Under the pieces are notes generated by a model that was not told the DNA's origin, made no database searches, and saw only the letters and a program-made list of their open reading frames with translations. Shown here in pieces: positions 1-10,646 of a stretch of 64,000 nucleotides of DNA. The stretch spans positions 1,860,001 to 1,924,000 of the forward strand of contig NZ_CP088252.1 in NCBI RefSeq assembly GCF_021117385.1, given 5' to 3'. The position numbers were made by a program, and so were the translations under genes. Numbering within the stretch: position 1 is the first letter of the stretch; each line of letters opens with the position of its first letter. This stretch comes from Frateuria soli. GTDB lineage: Bacteria > Pseudomonadota > Gammaproteobacteria > Xanthomonadales > Rhodanobacteraceae.

Positions 1-1
1 C

Positions 2-571
2 GACAAGCGCGGCGCGGCGCTCAGCCTAGGAGCGTTCGGGGTGACGGAAAAGCCTGCCGCTCCGGAGCAACTGGCCGAGCTGTTCGACCGCCTGGCCGGC
101 CACATCCGCCAGGCGCCTCCGCCGCAGCCGGCGCCCGACACGCCCAACGGCATGCGCCCGGCGCCCGAACTGGGCGGTGCGCGCATCCTCATCGTCGACG
201 ACGACATCCGCAACATCTATTCGCTGACCAGCGTGCTGGAAAGCCACGGCGTGGAGGTATTGCATGCCGAGGGTGGCCGGGAAGGCATCGCGATCCTGGA
301 ACAGACGCCAGGCATCGACATCGCGCTGATCGACATCATGATGCCGGAGATGGACGGCTACGAGACGATGCAACAGGTCCGCGCGATGCCGGCACTGGCC
401 GAAGTCCCGCTGATCGCGGTCACCGCCAAGGCGATGAAGGGCGACCGCCAGAAATGCCTCGACGCCGGCGCCTCGGACTACATCGCCAAGCCGGTCGACA
501 TCGAACTGTTGCTGGCGCTGCTGCGCGTCTGGCTGGCCCGCTCGCGCGAGCGGTCGCCCGTCGAGCTGTAG
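2..571 (+). CDS. Hybrid sensor kinase, C-terminal receiver part (5' partial)
   Basis: The frame is open to the window edge, so this is the 3' end of a longer gene; the GTG at 41 is probably internal. The first visible residues (ALSLGAFGVTEKP, then a helix) look like the end of one receiver domain. A complete second receiver follows: acidic pair in ARILIVDDD, phospho-acceptor Asp in LIDIMMPEMDG, conserved Thr in AVTAKA and Lys in IAKPVD. Two C-terminal receivers in a row are typical of large hybrid histidine kinases that feed a phosphorelay. The kinase core lies outside the window, so its signal cannot be named. It stops 19 bases before the next kinase gene and is probably co-transcribed with it. 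Confidence 0.8.
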   Translation, partial: DKRGAALSLGAFGVTEKPAAPEQLAELFDRLAGHIRQAPPPQPAPDTPNGMRPAPELGGARILIVDDDIRNIYSLTSVLESHGVEVLHAEGGREGIAILEQTPGIDIALIDIMMPEMDGYETMQQVRAMPALAEVPLIAVTAKAMKGDRQKCLDAGASDYIAKPVDIELLLALLRVWLARSRERSPVEL

Positions 572-590
572 TGCAGAGCCAGGGAATCCC

Positions 591-2639
591 ATGAACGCAC
601 CCGTCTCGCGCCAATCCCTGTCCGCCCTGCGCCGCGGCACTCCCGAACTTCCCGAGCGGGCGCGCATCCTCATCGTCGATGACGACGAACGCAACCTGCT
701 GGCCATCCGCACCGTGCTGGAGGACATCGCCGACGTGGTGCTCGCCCGCTCCGGCGAGGATGCGCTGAGGCAGCTCCTCAAGGGCGAGTTCGCGGTGATC
801 CTGCTGGACGTCTACATGCCCGGCATGGACGGTTACGAGACCGCGCAGATCATCCGTGCGCGCGAGCAGACCAAGCGCATTCCGATCATCTTCCTCTCGG
901 CGGTCAACAAGGAAACCGAACACCTGATCCGCGGCTATTCGATGGGCGCGGTCGACTACGTGTTCAAGCCGGTCGAGCCGGTGGTGCTGCGCTCCAAGGC
1001 GGCGGTGTTCGTCGACCTGTACCTGATGACCCGCGAGGTGCGGCGCAAGGCGAAGCAGGAGCAGGAACTGCTGGACGCCAACCTGCGCGCGAACGCCGAG
1101 CGCCTGCGCGCCGAGCAGGAGCTGCGCCTGGCCGAACAGCGCCAGGCGGCGATCATCCAGTCGCTGCCGCTGGTGCTCTACCTGGAGGACCAGGACGCGA
1201 CGCCGCGCATGCCCAAGTTCGTCAGTGGCAACTTCACCGCCGTCACGGGCTTCAGCTACGACGATGTCGTCGCCACCCCCACGCTGTGGCTGGATCGGCT
1301 GCACCCGGAGGACCGTGACCGCGTCGCGGGCGCCCTGCGCGCACGCCGCCAGGGCCGCGCCTATGCGGTGGAGTATCGCTGGCAGTGCGCCGACGGCACC
1401 TACAAGCACTTCCTCGACCAGGCGGTGCTGCTGCGCGACGCCGACGGCCGGCCACTGGAGTACGCCGGCACCCTGCTCGACGTCACCGACCGCAAGAACC
1501 TCGAGACGCAGTTGCTGCACGTGCGCAAGATGGACGCGCTGGGCCAGTTGACCGGTGGCATCGCGCACGACTTCAACAACCTGCTCGCGGCCGTGCTCGG
1601 CGGCCTGGGCCTGATCGAACGGCGCGTGACGCTGGCCGATGACCAGCGCAAGGTGCTGGAGATGACCCGCCACGCCGCCCAGCAGGGGGCCGAACTGGTC
1701 TCCCGCCTGCTCGCCTTTGCGCGCAAGCAGAAGCTCGAGCCCGCGCACATCGACATGGCGAACCTGTCCGCGAACGTCACCCAGTTGCTGGGCCACACGC
1801 TGGGCGGGCTGGTCGCGCTGGAGTGGGAGCTGCAGGACGGTCTGTGGTCGCCCTATGCCGACGAGACCCAGCTCGAGCTGGCGCTGATGAACCTGGCGAT
1901 CAATGCGCGCGACGCGATGCCCGATGGCGGCAAGATCCACATCGCCTGCCGCAACGCCAGCATCGGCGGCGGCGACGAGGCCGCAGCGGGCGATTACGTG
2001 GTACTGGCCATCTCCGACACCGGCTGCGGCATCGCGCCGGACATGCTCGAGCGCGTCACCGAGCCGTTCTTCACCACCAAGGCGGTCGGCAAGGGCACGG
2101 GGCTGGGCCTGTCCATGGTCTACGGCTTCGCCCAGCAGTCGGGCGGCACCATGCGCATCGAGAGCCACCTGGACCAGGGCACCACGGTCGAGCTGTGGCT
2201 GCCACGCGCAAGCGAGGCGGCACGCAGCCCGGTCGCCATCGCGACCAACGGCGCCACCCGCAGCAACCGCACCCGCAATATCCTGCTCGTCGACGACCAC
2301 GAGGGCGTGCGCGCCACGACCGCAGCCATGCTGGAGGACCTGGGGCATCGGGTCACCACGGCATCCGATGGCGAACACGTGAGCCAGCTCATGCAGACCG
2401 AGCACCTGCAGGCGATCGACTTCATCATCAGCGACTACGCCATGCCGCTGGTTTCGGGCTCGGAGGTGATCCGCAAGCTGCGCGCGGTCAAGCCGGGGTT
2501 GCCGGGCATCATCATCAGCGGTTACGCCGACAAGGCGGCCATTTCCGGCGCGCCCGAAGGGGTGATCGTGGTGTCCAAGCCGTTCACCGCGAACCAGTTG
2601 CAGGACGCCATCGCCGCGGCCGCGCACGCCGGCACGTAG
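591..2639 (+). CDS. Hybrid histidine kinase: REC-PAS-HisKA-HATPase-REC
   Basis: A 682-residue cytosolic hybrid kinase with no membrane segment. The N-terminal receiver (about residues 24-140) has its phospho-acceptor at Asp73. A charged helical linker (145-187) leads to a PAS_3-like domain (about 190-302). The H-box GGIAHDFNN puts the phospho-His at 326. The ATPase domain shows the N box (NLAINARDAM), G1 (DTGCGIAP), F box (FFTTK) and G2 (GKGTGLGLS). A C-terminal receiver (about 562-680) has Asp615. With a receiver at each end, the kinase could itself be an output of an upstream phosphorelay, plausibly the adjacent kinase at the window start. The ATG lies 19 bases after that gene. Ligand and regulon are unknown. 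Confidence 0.88.
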   Translation: MNAPVSRQSLSALRRGTPELPERARILIVDDDERNLLAIRTVLEDIADVVLARSGEDALRQLLKGEFAVILLDVYMPGMDGYETAQIIRAREQTKRIPIIFLSAVNKETEHLIRGYSMGAVDYVFKPVEPVVLRSKAAVFVDLYLMTREVRRKAKQEQELLDANLRANAERLRAEQELRLAEQRQAAIIQSLPLVLYLEDQDATPRMPKFVSGNFTAVTGFSYDDVVATPTLWLDRLHPEDRDRVAGALRARRQGRAYAVEYRWQCADGTYKHFLDQAVLLRDADGRPLEYAGTLLDVTDRKNLETQLLHVRKMDALGQLTGGIAHDFNNLLAAVLGGLGLIERRVTLADDQRKVLEMTRHAAQQGAELVSRLLAFARKQKLEPAHIDMANLSANVTQLLGHTLGGLVALEWELQDGLWSPYADETQLELALMNLAINARDAMPDGGKIHIACRNASIGGGDEAAAGDYVVLAISDTGCGIAPDMLERVTEPFFTTKAVGKGTGLGLSMVYGFAQQSGGTMRIESHLDQGTTVELWLPRASEAARSPVAIATNGATRSNRTRNILLVDDHEGVRATTAAMLEDLGHRVTTASDGEHVSQLMQTEHLQAIDFIISDYAMPLVSGSEVIRKLRAVKPGLPGIIISGYADKAAISGAPEGVIVVSKPFTANQLQDAIAAAAHAGT

Positions 2640-3117
2640 CTCGCCACCGGCGATACGCCAACGCGCTGCCATCCTGCCCCTCCCCATACCCGGCGGCAGA
2701 AGGTCCCCAATGGCGGATGGTCGCCGACGCGCGCACCCGCAAGCCGGGTGGAACGGACGCGGGCCGGGCCGCGTCCAGGCGCCCTCCCGCGCTCGGGACC
2801 AGACCCCGCCACCGACCCGGAGCGAACCTGCAGACGACCCGATCCACCTCCCGGGACACCCGGACCCCGGCAGGCAACTGAACAAAGGCTGGACCATGGT
2901 CCGCGACCATCACGCCGCCGCGGGACACCGGCAAGCACGGTGTCATGCCGATTCGCACCGCCGCGGCCTTGAAATCGACCGCCGCACCGCGACCTCAAAG
3001 GCTTGTCCGGCTTGCCGCGGCGCAGCAGGCCCGGCGTATAATCGTTAAGATTGCATACGGCCTTCGCCCTTCCCCAGTCGGACGGCCGCACAGCCTCCCT
3101 TCCCTGCCGGTGGTGAC
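2640..3117. other. Intergenic region, 478 bp, before sucA
   Basis: No convincing gene. Open frames here have arginine/proline-rich, low-quality translations. A short hairpin (GGACGCGG / CCGCGTCC, 2755-2776, 6-nt loop) has no T-run, so it is at best a weak terminator for the kinase gene. The sucA promoter lies at its right end. I see no recognisable riboswitch or small RNA. Confidence 0.5.
3012..3042 (+). promoter_or_regulatory. Sigma70-type promoter for sucA
   Basis: A perfect TATAAT (3037-3042) is preceded by TTGCCG (3012-3017) with a 19-bp spacer. Transcription would start near 3049, giving a leader of about 70 nt before the GTG at 3118. This is the only good promoter seen for the sucA-sucB-lpd group. 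Confidence 0.6.
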
Positions 3118-5952
3118 GTGAGCACGAACCTGATTCGCGAGTTTTCCGAGTCCTCCCAACTCGCTGGCGGCAACGCCGATTACGTCGAACAGCTGTACGA
3201 GTCCTGGCTGGCCGACCCGGCGTCGGTGACCGCCGACTGGGCCGGTTACTTCGAATCGTTCAAGGGTCGCGGCAGCGACACCCCGCATTCGGCTGTCATC
3301 GCCCGCATCGAGGCGGCCCAGAAGCAGCGCCGCACCGCCGGCGCTCCGGTCGACGACGCACACGCGCGCAAGCAGGCCGGCGTGCTGCGCCTGCTCACCG
3401 CCTACCGCTCGCGTGGCCACCTGGCCGCCGACCTGGACCCGCTGGGCCTGGCCAACAAGATGGAGGCGCCGGACCTGGGCCTGGCCTTCCACGGCCTGTC
3501 CGAGGCCGACCTCGACACCGAGTTCGATTGCGGCACCTACGCCGGCGGCGGCCAGCGCATGAAGCTGCGCGAACTGCTGGCGCGCCTGAAGAAGACCTAC
3601 GCCAGCTCGATCGGCGCGGAGTTCATGTACATCTCCGACCACGCGCAGCGCGCGTGGATCTACACCCGGCTGGAGCAGGCCAACGGCAGCGCCGGCCTGG
3701 ACGCCAGGGGCAAGAAGCGCGTGCTGGCCGGCCTGACCGCGGCCGAAGGCCTGGAGCGCTACCTGCACACCAAGTACGTCGGCCAGAAGCGCTTCTCGCT
3801 GGAAGGCGGCGACAGCCTGATCCCGATGGTGGACGACGTGGTCACCTCGGCCGGCGACAACGGCGTCAAGGACATGGTCATCGGCATGGCCCACCGCGGC
3901 CGCCTGAACGTGCTGGTCAACATCCTGGGCAAGCCGCCCAAGACCCTGTTCAACGAGTTCGAGGGCAAGTTCGAGCATCCGGACGATCCGGCCCACTCGG
4001 GCGACGTGAAGTACCACATGGGCTTTTCCGCCGACGTGCGCACGCCCGACGGCAACGGCGTGCACGTTGCGCTGGCGTTCAATCCCTCGCATCTGGAAAT
4101 CGTCAACCCGGTGGTCGCCGGTTCCGTGCATGCGCGGCAGATCCGCCGCCACGACGGCGAACGCACCCAGTCGATGGCGGTACTGATCCACGGCGACGCG
4201 GCCTTCGCCGGCCAGGGCGTCAACATGGAGCTGTTCCAGATGTCGCAGGCGCGCGGCTTCAGGATCGGCGGCAGCCTGCACATCGTGATCAACAACCAGG
4301 TCGGCTTCACCACCTCCAACCCGCAGGACGCGCGCTCCACGCTGTACTGCACCGACCTGGCCAAGATGGTCAACGCGCCGGTGCTGCACGTGAACGGCGA
4401 CGACCCCGAGGCGGTGATCGAGGTGACCCGCCTGGCCTACGACTTCCGCAGGCAGTTCCGCAAGGACGTCGTGATCGACCTGGTCTGCTATCGCCGCCAC
4501 GGCCACAACGAAGCGGACGAACCCTCCGCCACGCAGCCGGTGATGTACCAGATCATCAGGAAGCGCCCGACCACGCGTGACCTGTACGCGCAGCAGCTGG
4601 TCAAGGAAGGCGTGCTGGCCGAAGGTGATGCGCAGAAGGAGCTCGACGCCTACCGCGACCGCCTCGAAGCCGGCGGCTCGATGACCGCGCTCGACTCCAG
4701 CCCGCAGCGCGACATCCACGTGGACTGGAGCCGCTTCGTCGGCGGCAAGCTTGCCACCCAGGTCGACACCGGCGTGCCGAAGCAGAAGCTGCTGGAGCTG
4801 GCCAACAAGCTGCTCGAACTCCCGGCCGACGTCACGCTGCAACCGCGCGTGGCCAAGATCTACGACGACCGCCGCAAGATGGCAGCCGGCGAACACCCGG
4901 CCGACTGGGGCTTCGCCGAGAACCTGGCCTACGCGACGCTGATCGACCAGGACTACAACCTGCGCCTGGTCGGCCAGGATTCCGGCCGCGGCACCTTCTT
5001 CCACCGCCATGCGGTGCTGCACGACCAGAAGGACGGCCACACCTACATGCCGCTGGCCACCGTGCGCCCCGGCGCCGACGTCGAGATCATCGACTCGCTG
5101 CTTTCCGAGGAAGCGGTGATGGCCTTCGAATACGGCCACTCCACCACCGATCCGCAGACACTGAACATCTGGGAAGCCCAGTTCGGCGACTTCGCCAACG
5201 GCGCGCAGGTGGTGATCGACCAGTTCATCAGCTCCGGCGAGGCCAAGTGGAACCGTCTGTGCGGACTGGCGCTGTTCCTGCCGCACGGCTACGAGGGCCA
5301 GGGTCCGGAGCACTCCTCCGCGCGCCTTGAGCGCTTCCTGCAGCTGTGCGCGATGGACAACATGCAGGTCTGCGTGCCGACCACCCCGGCGCAGGCCTTC
5401 CACATGATCCGCCGCCAGATGGTGCGCCCGGTGCGCAAGCCGCTGATCGTGATGACGCCCAAGTCGCTGTTGCGCCACAAGCTGGCGGTGTCCTCGCTGG
5501 ACGAACTGGCCGGCGGCGAGTTCCAGCTGGTGATCGGCGAGCACCGCGACCTCGCGCCCAAGAAGGTCAAGCGCGTGGTGCTCTGCTCGGGCAAGGTCTA
5601 CTACGACCTGCTGGAGGACGCGGAGAAGCGCGGGCTGACGGACGTGGCCATCGTGCGCGTCGAGCAGCTCTATCCATTCCCGCGCCCGCGCGTGGTCGAG
5701 GAGCTGGCCAGGTACCCGTCGGCCAGGGAAGTGGTGTGGTGCCAGGAGGAGCCGATGAACCAGGGCGCCTGGTTCCAGATCCGCCATCACCTGCAGGCCT
5801 GCGCCGGCCCGAAGCACAGCCTCTCCTACGCCGGCCGCGGTCGTTCGCCCGCCCCGGCCGCCGGCCACTTCAACACCCACGTCGCCGAACAGACGGCGCT
5901 CGTCGAGCAGGCGCTGGTCGCGCCGATCGGCGACGACCAGTCGGCGGAGTAA
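3118..5952 (+). CDS. sucA: 2-oxoglutarate dehydrogenase E1 component
   Basis: A 944-residue thiamine-diphosphate enzyme of the TCA cycle; it decarboxylates 2-oxoglutarate and transfers the succinyl group to the E2 lipoyl arm. Length matches the family (about 930-950). Diagnostic segments are the N-terminal E2-binding helix (YVEQLYESWLADP), AYRSRGHLAADLDPLG, IGMAHRGRLNVLVNILGK, and the cofactor region HVNGDDPEAV with CYRRHGHNEADEPS. The GTG start is chosen because MSTNLIREF is the usual family N-terminus; the ribosome site (GGTGG) is weak. First gene of sucA-sucB-lpd, with 75 bases to sucB. Confidence 0.96.
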   Translation: MSTNLIREFSESSQLAGGNADYVEQLYESWLADPASVTADWAGYFESFKGRGSDTPHSAVIARIEAAQKQRRTAGAPVDDAHARKQAGVLRLLTAYRSRGHLAADLDPLGLANKMEAPDLGLAFHGLSEADLDTEFDCGTYAGGGQRMKLRELLARLKKTYASSIGAEFMYISDHAQRAWIYTRLEQANGSAGLDARGKKRVLAGLTAAEGLERYLHTKYVGQKRFSLEGGDSLIPMVDDVVTSAGDNGVKDMVIGMAHRGRLNVLVNILGKPPKTLFNEFEGKFEHPDDPAHSGDVKYHMGFSADVRTPDGNGVHVALAFNPSHLEIVNPVVAGSVHARQIRRHDGERTQSMAVLIHGDAAFAGQGVNMELFQMSQARGFRIGGSLHIVINNQVGFTTSNPQDARSTLYCTDLAKMVNAPVLHVNGDDPEAVIEVTRLAYDFRRQFRKDVVIDLVCYRRHGHNEADEPSATQPVMYQIIRKRPTTRDLYAQQLVKEGVLAEGDAQKELDAYRDRLEAGGSMTALDSSPQRDIHVDWSRFVGGKLATQVDTGVPKQKLLELANKLLELPADVTLQPRVAKIYDDRRKMAAGEHPADWGFAENLAYATLIDQDYNLRLVGQDSGRGTFFHRHAVLHDQKDGHTYMPLATVRPGADVEIIDSLLSEEAVMAFEYGHSTTDPQTLNIWEAQFGDFANGAQVVIDQFISSGEAKWNRLCGLALFLPHGYEGQGPEHSSARLERFLQLCAMDNMQVCVPTTPAQAFHMIRRQMVRPVRKPLIVMTPKSLLRHKLAVSSLDELAGGEFQLVIGEHRDLAPKKVKRVVLCSGKVYYDLLEDAEKRGLTDVAIVRVEQLYPFPRPRVVEELARYPSAREVVWCQEEPMNQGAWFQIRHHLQACAGPKHSLSYAGRGRSPAPAAGHFNTHVAEQTALVEQALVAPIGDDQSAE

Positions 5953-6027
5953 GCTTTTCGGATCAATGCGGCCAGGACGGCCGCTATGTACCGCGCCAGG
6001 ACCGGCGCTCACCCTCAAGGACCCGTC

Positions 6028-7236
6028 ATGTCCATCGAAGTCAAAGTCCCCGTCCTGCCCGAGTCGGTCTCCGACGCCACCATCGCCAGCTGGCACAAGA
6101 AGGTCGGCGATGCGGTCAAGCGCGACGAGAACCTGGTCGACCTTGAAACCGACAAGGTGGTCCTGGAAGTTCCCTCGCCGGTCGACGGCGTGCTCAAGGA
6201 AATCAGGCACCAGGCCGGCGACACGGTGAACAGCCAGCAGGTCATCGCGATCCTGGAGGAAGGCGCCGCCGCGCCGGCCCCCGCGGCCGCGGCGAAGGAA
6301 GAGCCGAAGGCCGCTGCCCCCGCTCCGGCCAAGGCCGAAGCGCCGAAGGCCGGCAAGGGCGTGGACGAACTCTCCCCGGCCGGCCGCCGCGTCGCCACCG
6401 AGGAACACATCGACCCGTCCCGGGTCTCAGGCACCGGCCGCGACGGCCGCGTGACCAAGGAAGACCTGGTCAACTACGGCAAGGGCGGCGCCGCGCCGGC
6501 CCCGTCCGCACCGGCGGCCAAGCCCACCCCGGGCGCCCGTCCGGAAGAGCGCGTGCCGATGACCCGCATGCGCGCCAAGATCGCCGAGCGGCTGATGCAG
6601 TCGAAGAACTCGATCGCCATGCTGACCTCGTTCAACGAGGTGAACCTGGCCGAGGTCGTGAAGATGCGCAAGGTCCTGGGCGAGCAGTTCCAGAAGACCC
6701 ACGGCATCAAGCTCGGCTTCATGAGCTTCTTCGTCAAGGCGGCCGCCGAGGCGCTCAAGCGCCACCCGATCGTCAACGCCTCGGTCGACGGCAACGACAT
6801 CATCTACCACGGCTACCAGGACATTTCGATCGCCGTGTCCACCGACAAGGGCCTGGTCACGCCGGTGCTGCGCGACGTGCAGGACATGGGCTTCGCCGAC
6901 ATCGAGAAGAGCATCGCCGACTACGCCAGGAAGGCGCGTGACGGCAAGCTCGCTCTGGACGACCTGCAGGGCGGCACCTTCACCATCACCAATGGCGGTA
7001 CCTTCGGCTCGCTGCTCTCCACGCCGATCGTCAACCCGCCGCAGAGCGCGATCCTGGGCATGCACACGATCAAGGAACGCGCGATCGTCGAGAACGGCCA
7101 GGTCATCGCCGCGCCGATGATGTACATCGCCATCTCCTACGACCACCGCATCATCGACGGCAAGGACGCGGTGCTGTTCCTGGTCGACATCAAGGATCAG
7201 CTGGAGAATCCGCAAAGGATGCTTCTCGGCCTGTGA
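6028..7236 (+). CDS. sucB: Dihydrolipoyllysine succinyltransferase E2
   Basis: A 402-residue core subunit of the 2-oxoglutarate dehydrogenase complex. It has one N-terminal lipoyl domain (residues 2-76) with the lipoylated Lys43 in ETDKVVLE, an Ala/Pro/Lys-rich hinge (about 78-112), a peripheral-subunit-binding domain ([20 protein letters not shown], about 115-150) and a C-terminal acyltransferase with the catalytic His and Asp in [11 protein letters not shown]. An in-frame ATG at 5986 would add 14 atypical residues, so I start at 6028, where [13 protein letters not shown] matches the family. Its stop codon lies in the loop of a strong hairpin (see 7217-7251), and a dispersed repeat separates it from lpd. 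Confidence 0.96.
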   Translation: MSIEVKVPVLPESVSDATIASWHKKVGDAVKRDENLVDLETDKVVLEVPSPVDGVLKEIRHQAGDTVNSQQVIAILEEGAAAPAPAAAAKEEPKAAAPAPAKAEAPKAGKGVDELSPAGRRVATEEHIDPSRVSGTGRDGRVTKEDLVNYGKGGAAPAPSAPAAKPTPGARPEERVPMTRMRAKIAERLMQSKNSIAMLTSFNEVNLAEVVKMRKVLGEQFQKTHGIKLGFMSFFVKAAAEALKRHPIVNASVDGNDIIYHGYQDISIAVSTDKGLVTPVLRDVQDMGFADIEKSIADYARKARDGKLALDDLQGGTFTITNGGTFGSLLSTPIVNPPQSAILGMHTIKERAIVENGQVIAAPMMYIAISYDHRIIDGKDAVLFLVDIKDQLENPQRMLLGL

Positions 7237-7251
7237 GGCCGAGAAGCATCC
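7217..7251 (+). other. Perfect 15-bp hairpin enclosing the sucB stop codon
   Basis: The arms 7217-7231 and 7237-7251 are perfect complements. The 5-nt loop TGTGA contains the TGA stop. The left arm is coding sequence for the conserved last residues of SucB, and the right arm is untranslated. No T-run follows, so it is not a standard terminator. Confidence 0.85.
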
Positions 7252-7338
7252 GGGAATGGGGAATGGAGAATCGGGAATGGTCAAAAGCACCGCCCGCTCC
7301 CGCTCTTACCATTCCCTGTTCCCCATTCCCTATTCCCG
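7251..7338. repeat. Dispersed GGGAATGG inverted repeat (copy 1)
   Basis: Units of GGGAATGG / GGGAATC run in one direction on the left (7251-7279) and as the inverse (ATTCCC units) on the right (about 7308-7338), so the segment can fold on itself. A related copy sits between infB and rbfA (24432-24533). It lies inside the suc operon and leaves only about 14 bases before the lpd start. Confidence 0.75.
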
Positions 7339-7343
7339 CGTGA

Positions 7344-8777
<1,434 letters not shown>

Positions 8778-8792
8778 GCGCCCTTGGAAGGC

Positions 8793-8835
8793 CGGAACGG
8801 CCCGCTCGTGGCGACATGGGCGGGCCGTTCCGTTT
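8793..8835 (+). terminator. Terminator of the suc operon
   Basis: A 13-bp perfect stem (8793-8805 with 8820-8832) and a 14-nt loop are followed by TTT, starting 15 bases after the lpd stop. The T-run is short, so termination may be partial. Confidence 0.6.
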
Positions 8836-8855
8836 CACCAGCCCCCCGATACTCC

Positions 8856-8934
8856 CGCAGGAGCCCACTTGTGGGCGATGCTTTGGCTTTGATGCATGAG
8901 AGCAGAAGCATCGCCCACTAGTGGGCTCCTACGG
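8856..8934. repeat. REP pair (BIME-like), copy 1
   Basis: Two inverted copies of a 24-base REP (AGGAGCCCACTTGTGGGCGA, then TGCT; one mismatch between copies) are separated by about 20 bases. Each copy is itself palindromic at its core. Related pairs occur at 20371-20438 and 54093-54165, with a variant at 58223-58284. Such elements are mobilised by RAYT transposases; none is encoded in this window. Confidence 0.85.
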
Positions 8935-8957
8935 ACACCCAAGCACACCGGACGCCC

Positions 8958-9554
8958 ATGCCCCAACCCACCGCCCTCTGCGTCTATTGCGGCTCCAGCA
9001 GCGGCAGCCATCCCGACTACGCCAGCCAGGCCCACGCTTTCGGCACCGAGATGGCCCGGCGCGGCATCGCGCTGGTCTACGGCGGCGGCAAGGTCGGACT
9101 GATGGGCACCGTGGCCGACGCCGTGCTGGAGGCCGGCGGCAGGGCGATCGGCGTGATCCCGCGCCAGCTGCTGGACCTTGAGGTCGCCCATCCGGGGCTG
9201 ACCGAGCTGGTGGTGGTCGAGACCATGCACCAGCGCAAGACCCGCATGTACGAACTCTCCGACGCCTTCGCCGCCCTGCCCGGTGGCTTCGGCACCATGG
9301 ACGAGATGTTCGAGATGCTGACCTGGGCACAACTCGGCCTGCATCGCTATCCCTGCGCCTTCCTTGACGTACGCGGCTACTACACGCACCTGCGCGCGAT
9401 GATGGGCCACATGGTCGCCGAGCGCTTCGTGCGCCCGGAGCAACGCGAGGACGTCTGGTTCGGCCAGGACATGGCCGCCTTGTTCGACTGGATGGCAAGC
9501 TACGAGGGTCGTTACCTGCCAAAGTGGGTCGACGACCGCAGCATCGACGCCTGA
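8958..9554 (+). CDS. LOG-family nucleoside monophosphate phosphoribohydrolase
   Basis: A 198-residue Rossmann-like protein of the lysine-decarboxylase-like/LOG family (TIGR00730). It carries the signature PGGFGTMDE (about residue 112) and the upstream GGGKVGLMG loop. Family members cleave the N-glycosidic bond of AMP or cytokinin riboside monophosphates; plant-type cytokinin activation is only one possible role, so nucleotide salvage or stress-related turnover is equally open. The ATG at 8958 lies just beyond a REP pair, with no clear Shine-Dalgarno. The acuI-type gene follows after 20 bases and is probably co-transcribed. Confidence 0.85.
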   Translation: MPQPTALCVYCGSSSGSHPDYASQAHAFGTEMARRGIALVYGGGKVGLMGTVADAVLEAGGRAIGVIPRQLLDLEVAHPGLTELVVVETMHQRKTRMYELSDAFAALPGGFGTMDEMFEMLTWAQLGLHRYPCAFLDVRGYYTHLRAMMGHMVAERFVRPEQREDVWFGQDMAALFDWMASYEGRYLPKWVDDRSIDA

Positions 9555-9574
9555 GTGCAGGCAAGGAGGCAAGC

Positions 9575-10579
9575 ATGAGCCCGTCCAACGCGTTCCGCGC
9601 CATGCGCATCCACAACGACGCGGCTGGCCATCGCGCAGGCATCGAACGCATCGACGTCGACGCGCTCACGCCCGGCGAGGTGCTGGTGAAGGTCGCCTGG
9701 TCGTCGGTCAACTACAAGGACGCGCTGGCCGGTACCGGCAAGGGCCGGATCCTGCGCCAGTATCCGCTCAACGGCGGCATCGACCTGGCCGGCCACGTGG
9801 TGGCCTCGGCCGATCCGGCGTTCAAGGAAGGCGACGCCGTGCTGTGCACCGGCAGCGGCCTTTCCGAGACGCGCGACGGCGGCTATGCCGAGTACGCCCG
9901 GCTGGACGCGCGCTGGACCATTCCGCTGCCTGCGGGCCTGTCCCTGCGCGAGAGCATGATCCTGGGTACCGCCGGCTTCACCGCGGCGCTGGCCCTGCTG
10001 CGCATGCAGGACAACCGGCAGACCCCGGGCCTCGGCCCGGTCGCGGTCACCGGCGCCAGCGGCGGCGTGGGCATGCTCGCCATCGACATCTTCAGCCGTG
10101 CCGGCTACGAAGTACACGCGATCAGCGGCAAGGCCGACCATTTCGGCTTCCTGCAAGGCCTCGGCGCCAGCCAGTGCATCGACCGCCACCAGCTTGCCTT
10201 CAGCGGCAAGCCGATGGACTCGGCGCGCTTCGGCGGCGCGCTGGACAACGTCGGTGGCCCGATGCTGGCCGGCCTGCTGCCGCTGGTCGCCCCCTACGGC
10301 AACGTGGCGATCTGCGGCAACGCCGGCGGCATCGCCTTCGACAGCACGGTCATGCCCTTCATCATCCGCGGCGTGAGCCTGCTCGGCATCGCCTCGGCCG
10401 GTACCGCGCGTGACCTGCGCGAAGCCATCTGGCGGCACCTGGCCGATGACTGGAAGCCCCGCCACCTCGACCGCATCGCGACCGACGAGGTCACGCTGGA
10501 GGACCTGCCGGCCGTATTCGAGCGCATGCTGGCCGGCCGGTCCTTTGGACGCACCCTCGTGCGCGTCGGCGGTGCGTGA
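9575..10579 (+). CDS. acuI: Acrylyl-CoA reductase / YhdH-type quinone oxidoreductase
   Basis: A 334-residue medium-chain dehydrogenase without zinc ligands. The NADPH motif is VTGASGGVGMLA (about residues 155-166). The N-terminal SSVNYKDALAGTGKG and GGIDLAGHVVAS are typical of the YhdH/AcuI group (about 325-330 residues), which reduces acrylyl-CoA to propionyl-CoA and detoxifies acrylate. I start at the ATG at 9575, preceded by AAGGAGG at 9563-9569; a longer in-frame reading from 9524 overlaps the LOG gene and lacks this site. The symbol reflects family resemblance; another small enone substrate is possible. Confidence 0.85.
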   Translation: MSPSNAFRAMRIHNDAAGHRAGIERIDVDALTPGEVLVKVAWSSVNYKDALAGTGKGRILRQYPLNGGIDLAGHVVASADPAFKEGDAVLCTGSGLSETRDGGYAEYARLDARWTIPLPAGLSLRESMILGTAGFTAALALLRMQDNRQTPGLGPVAVTGASGGVGMLAIDIFSRAGYEVHAISGKADHFGFLQGLGASQCIDRHQLAFSGKPMDSARFGGALDNVGGPMLAGLLPLVAPYGNVAICGNAGGIAFDSTVMPFIIRGVSLLGIASAGTARDLREAIWRHLADDWKPRHLDRIATDEVTLEDLPAVFERMLAGRSFGRTLVRVGGA

Positions 10580-10646
10580 AGCCCGCGCTTGGAAGCATTG
10601 CCTGCGCGGCATAGAATCCACGACAACTACTAGGAACCCCCACCTC

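Noticed and set aside
2710-3048. Possible 112-residue protein before sucA
   Set aside because: The translation is Arg/Pro/Gly/His-rich without motifs, there is no ribosome site, and it runs over the sucA promoter.
3043-3117. Known sucA-type leader riboswitch/RNA motif
   Set aside because: The roughly 70-nt leader shows no convincing structure that I could match to the known motif.
2995-6408. A 1137-codon minus-strand frame opposite sucA and sucB
   Set aside because: It is antisense to clear TCA-cycle genes and has the same biased composition as other shadows.
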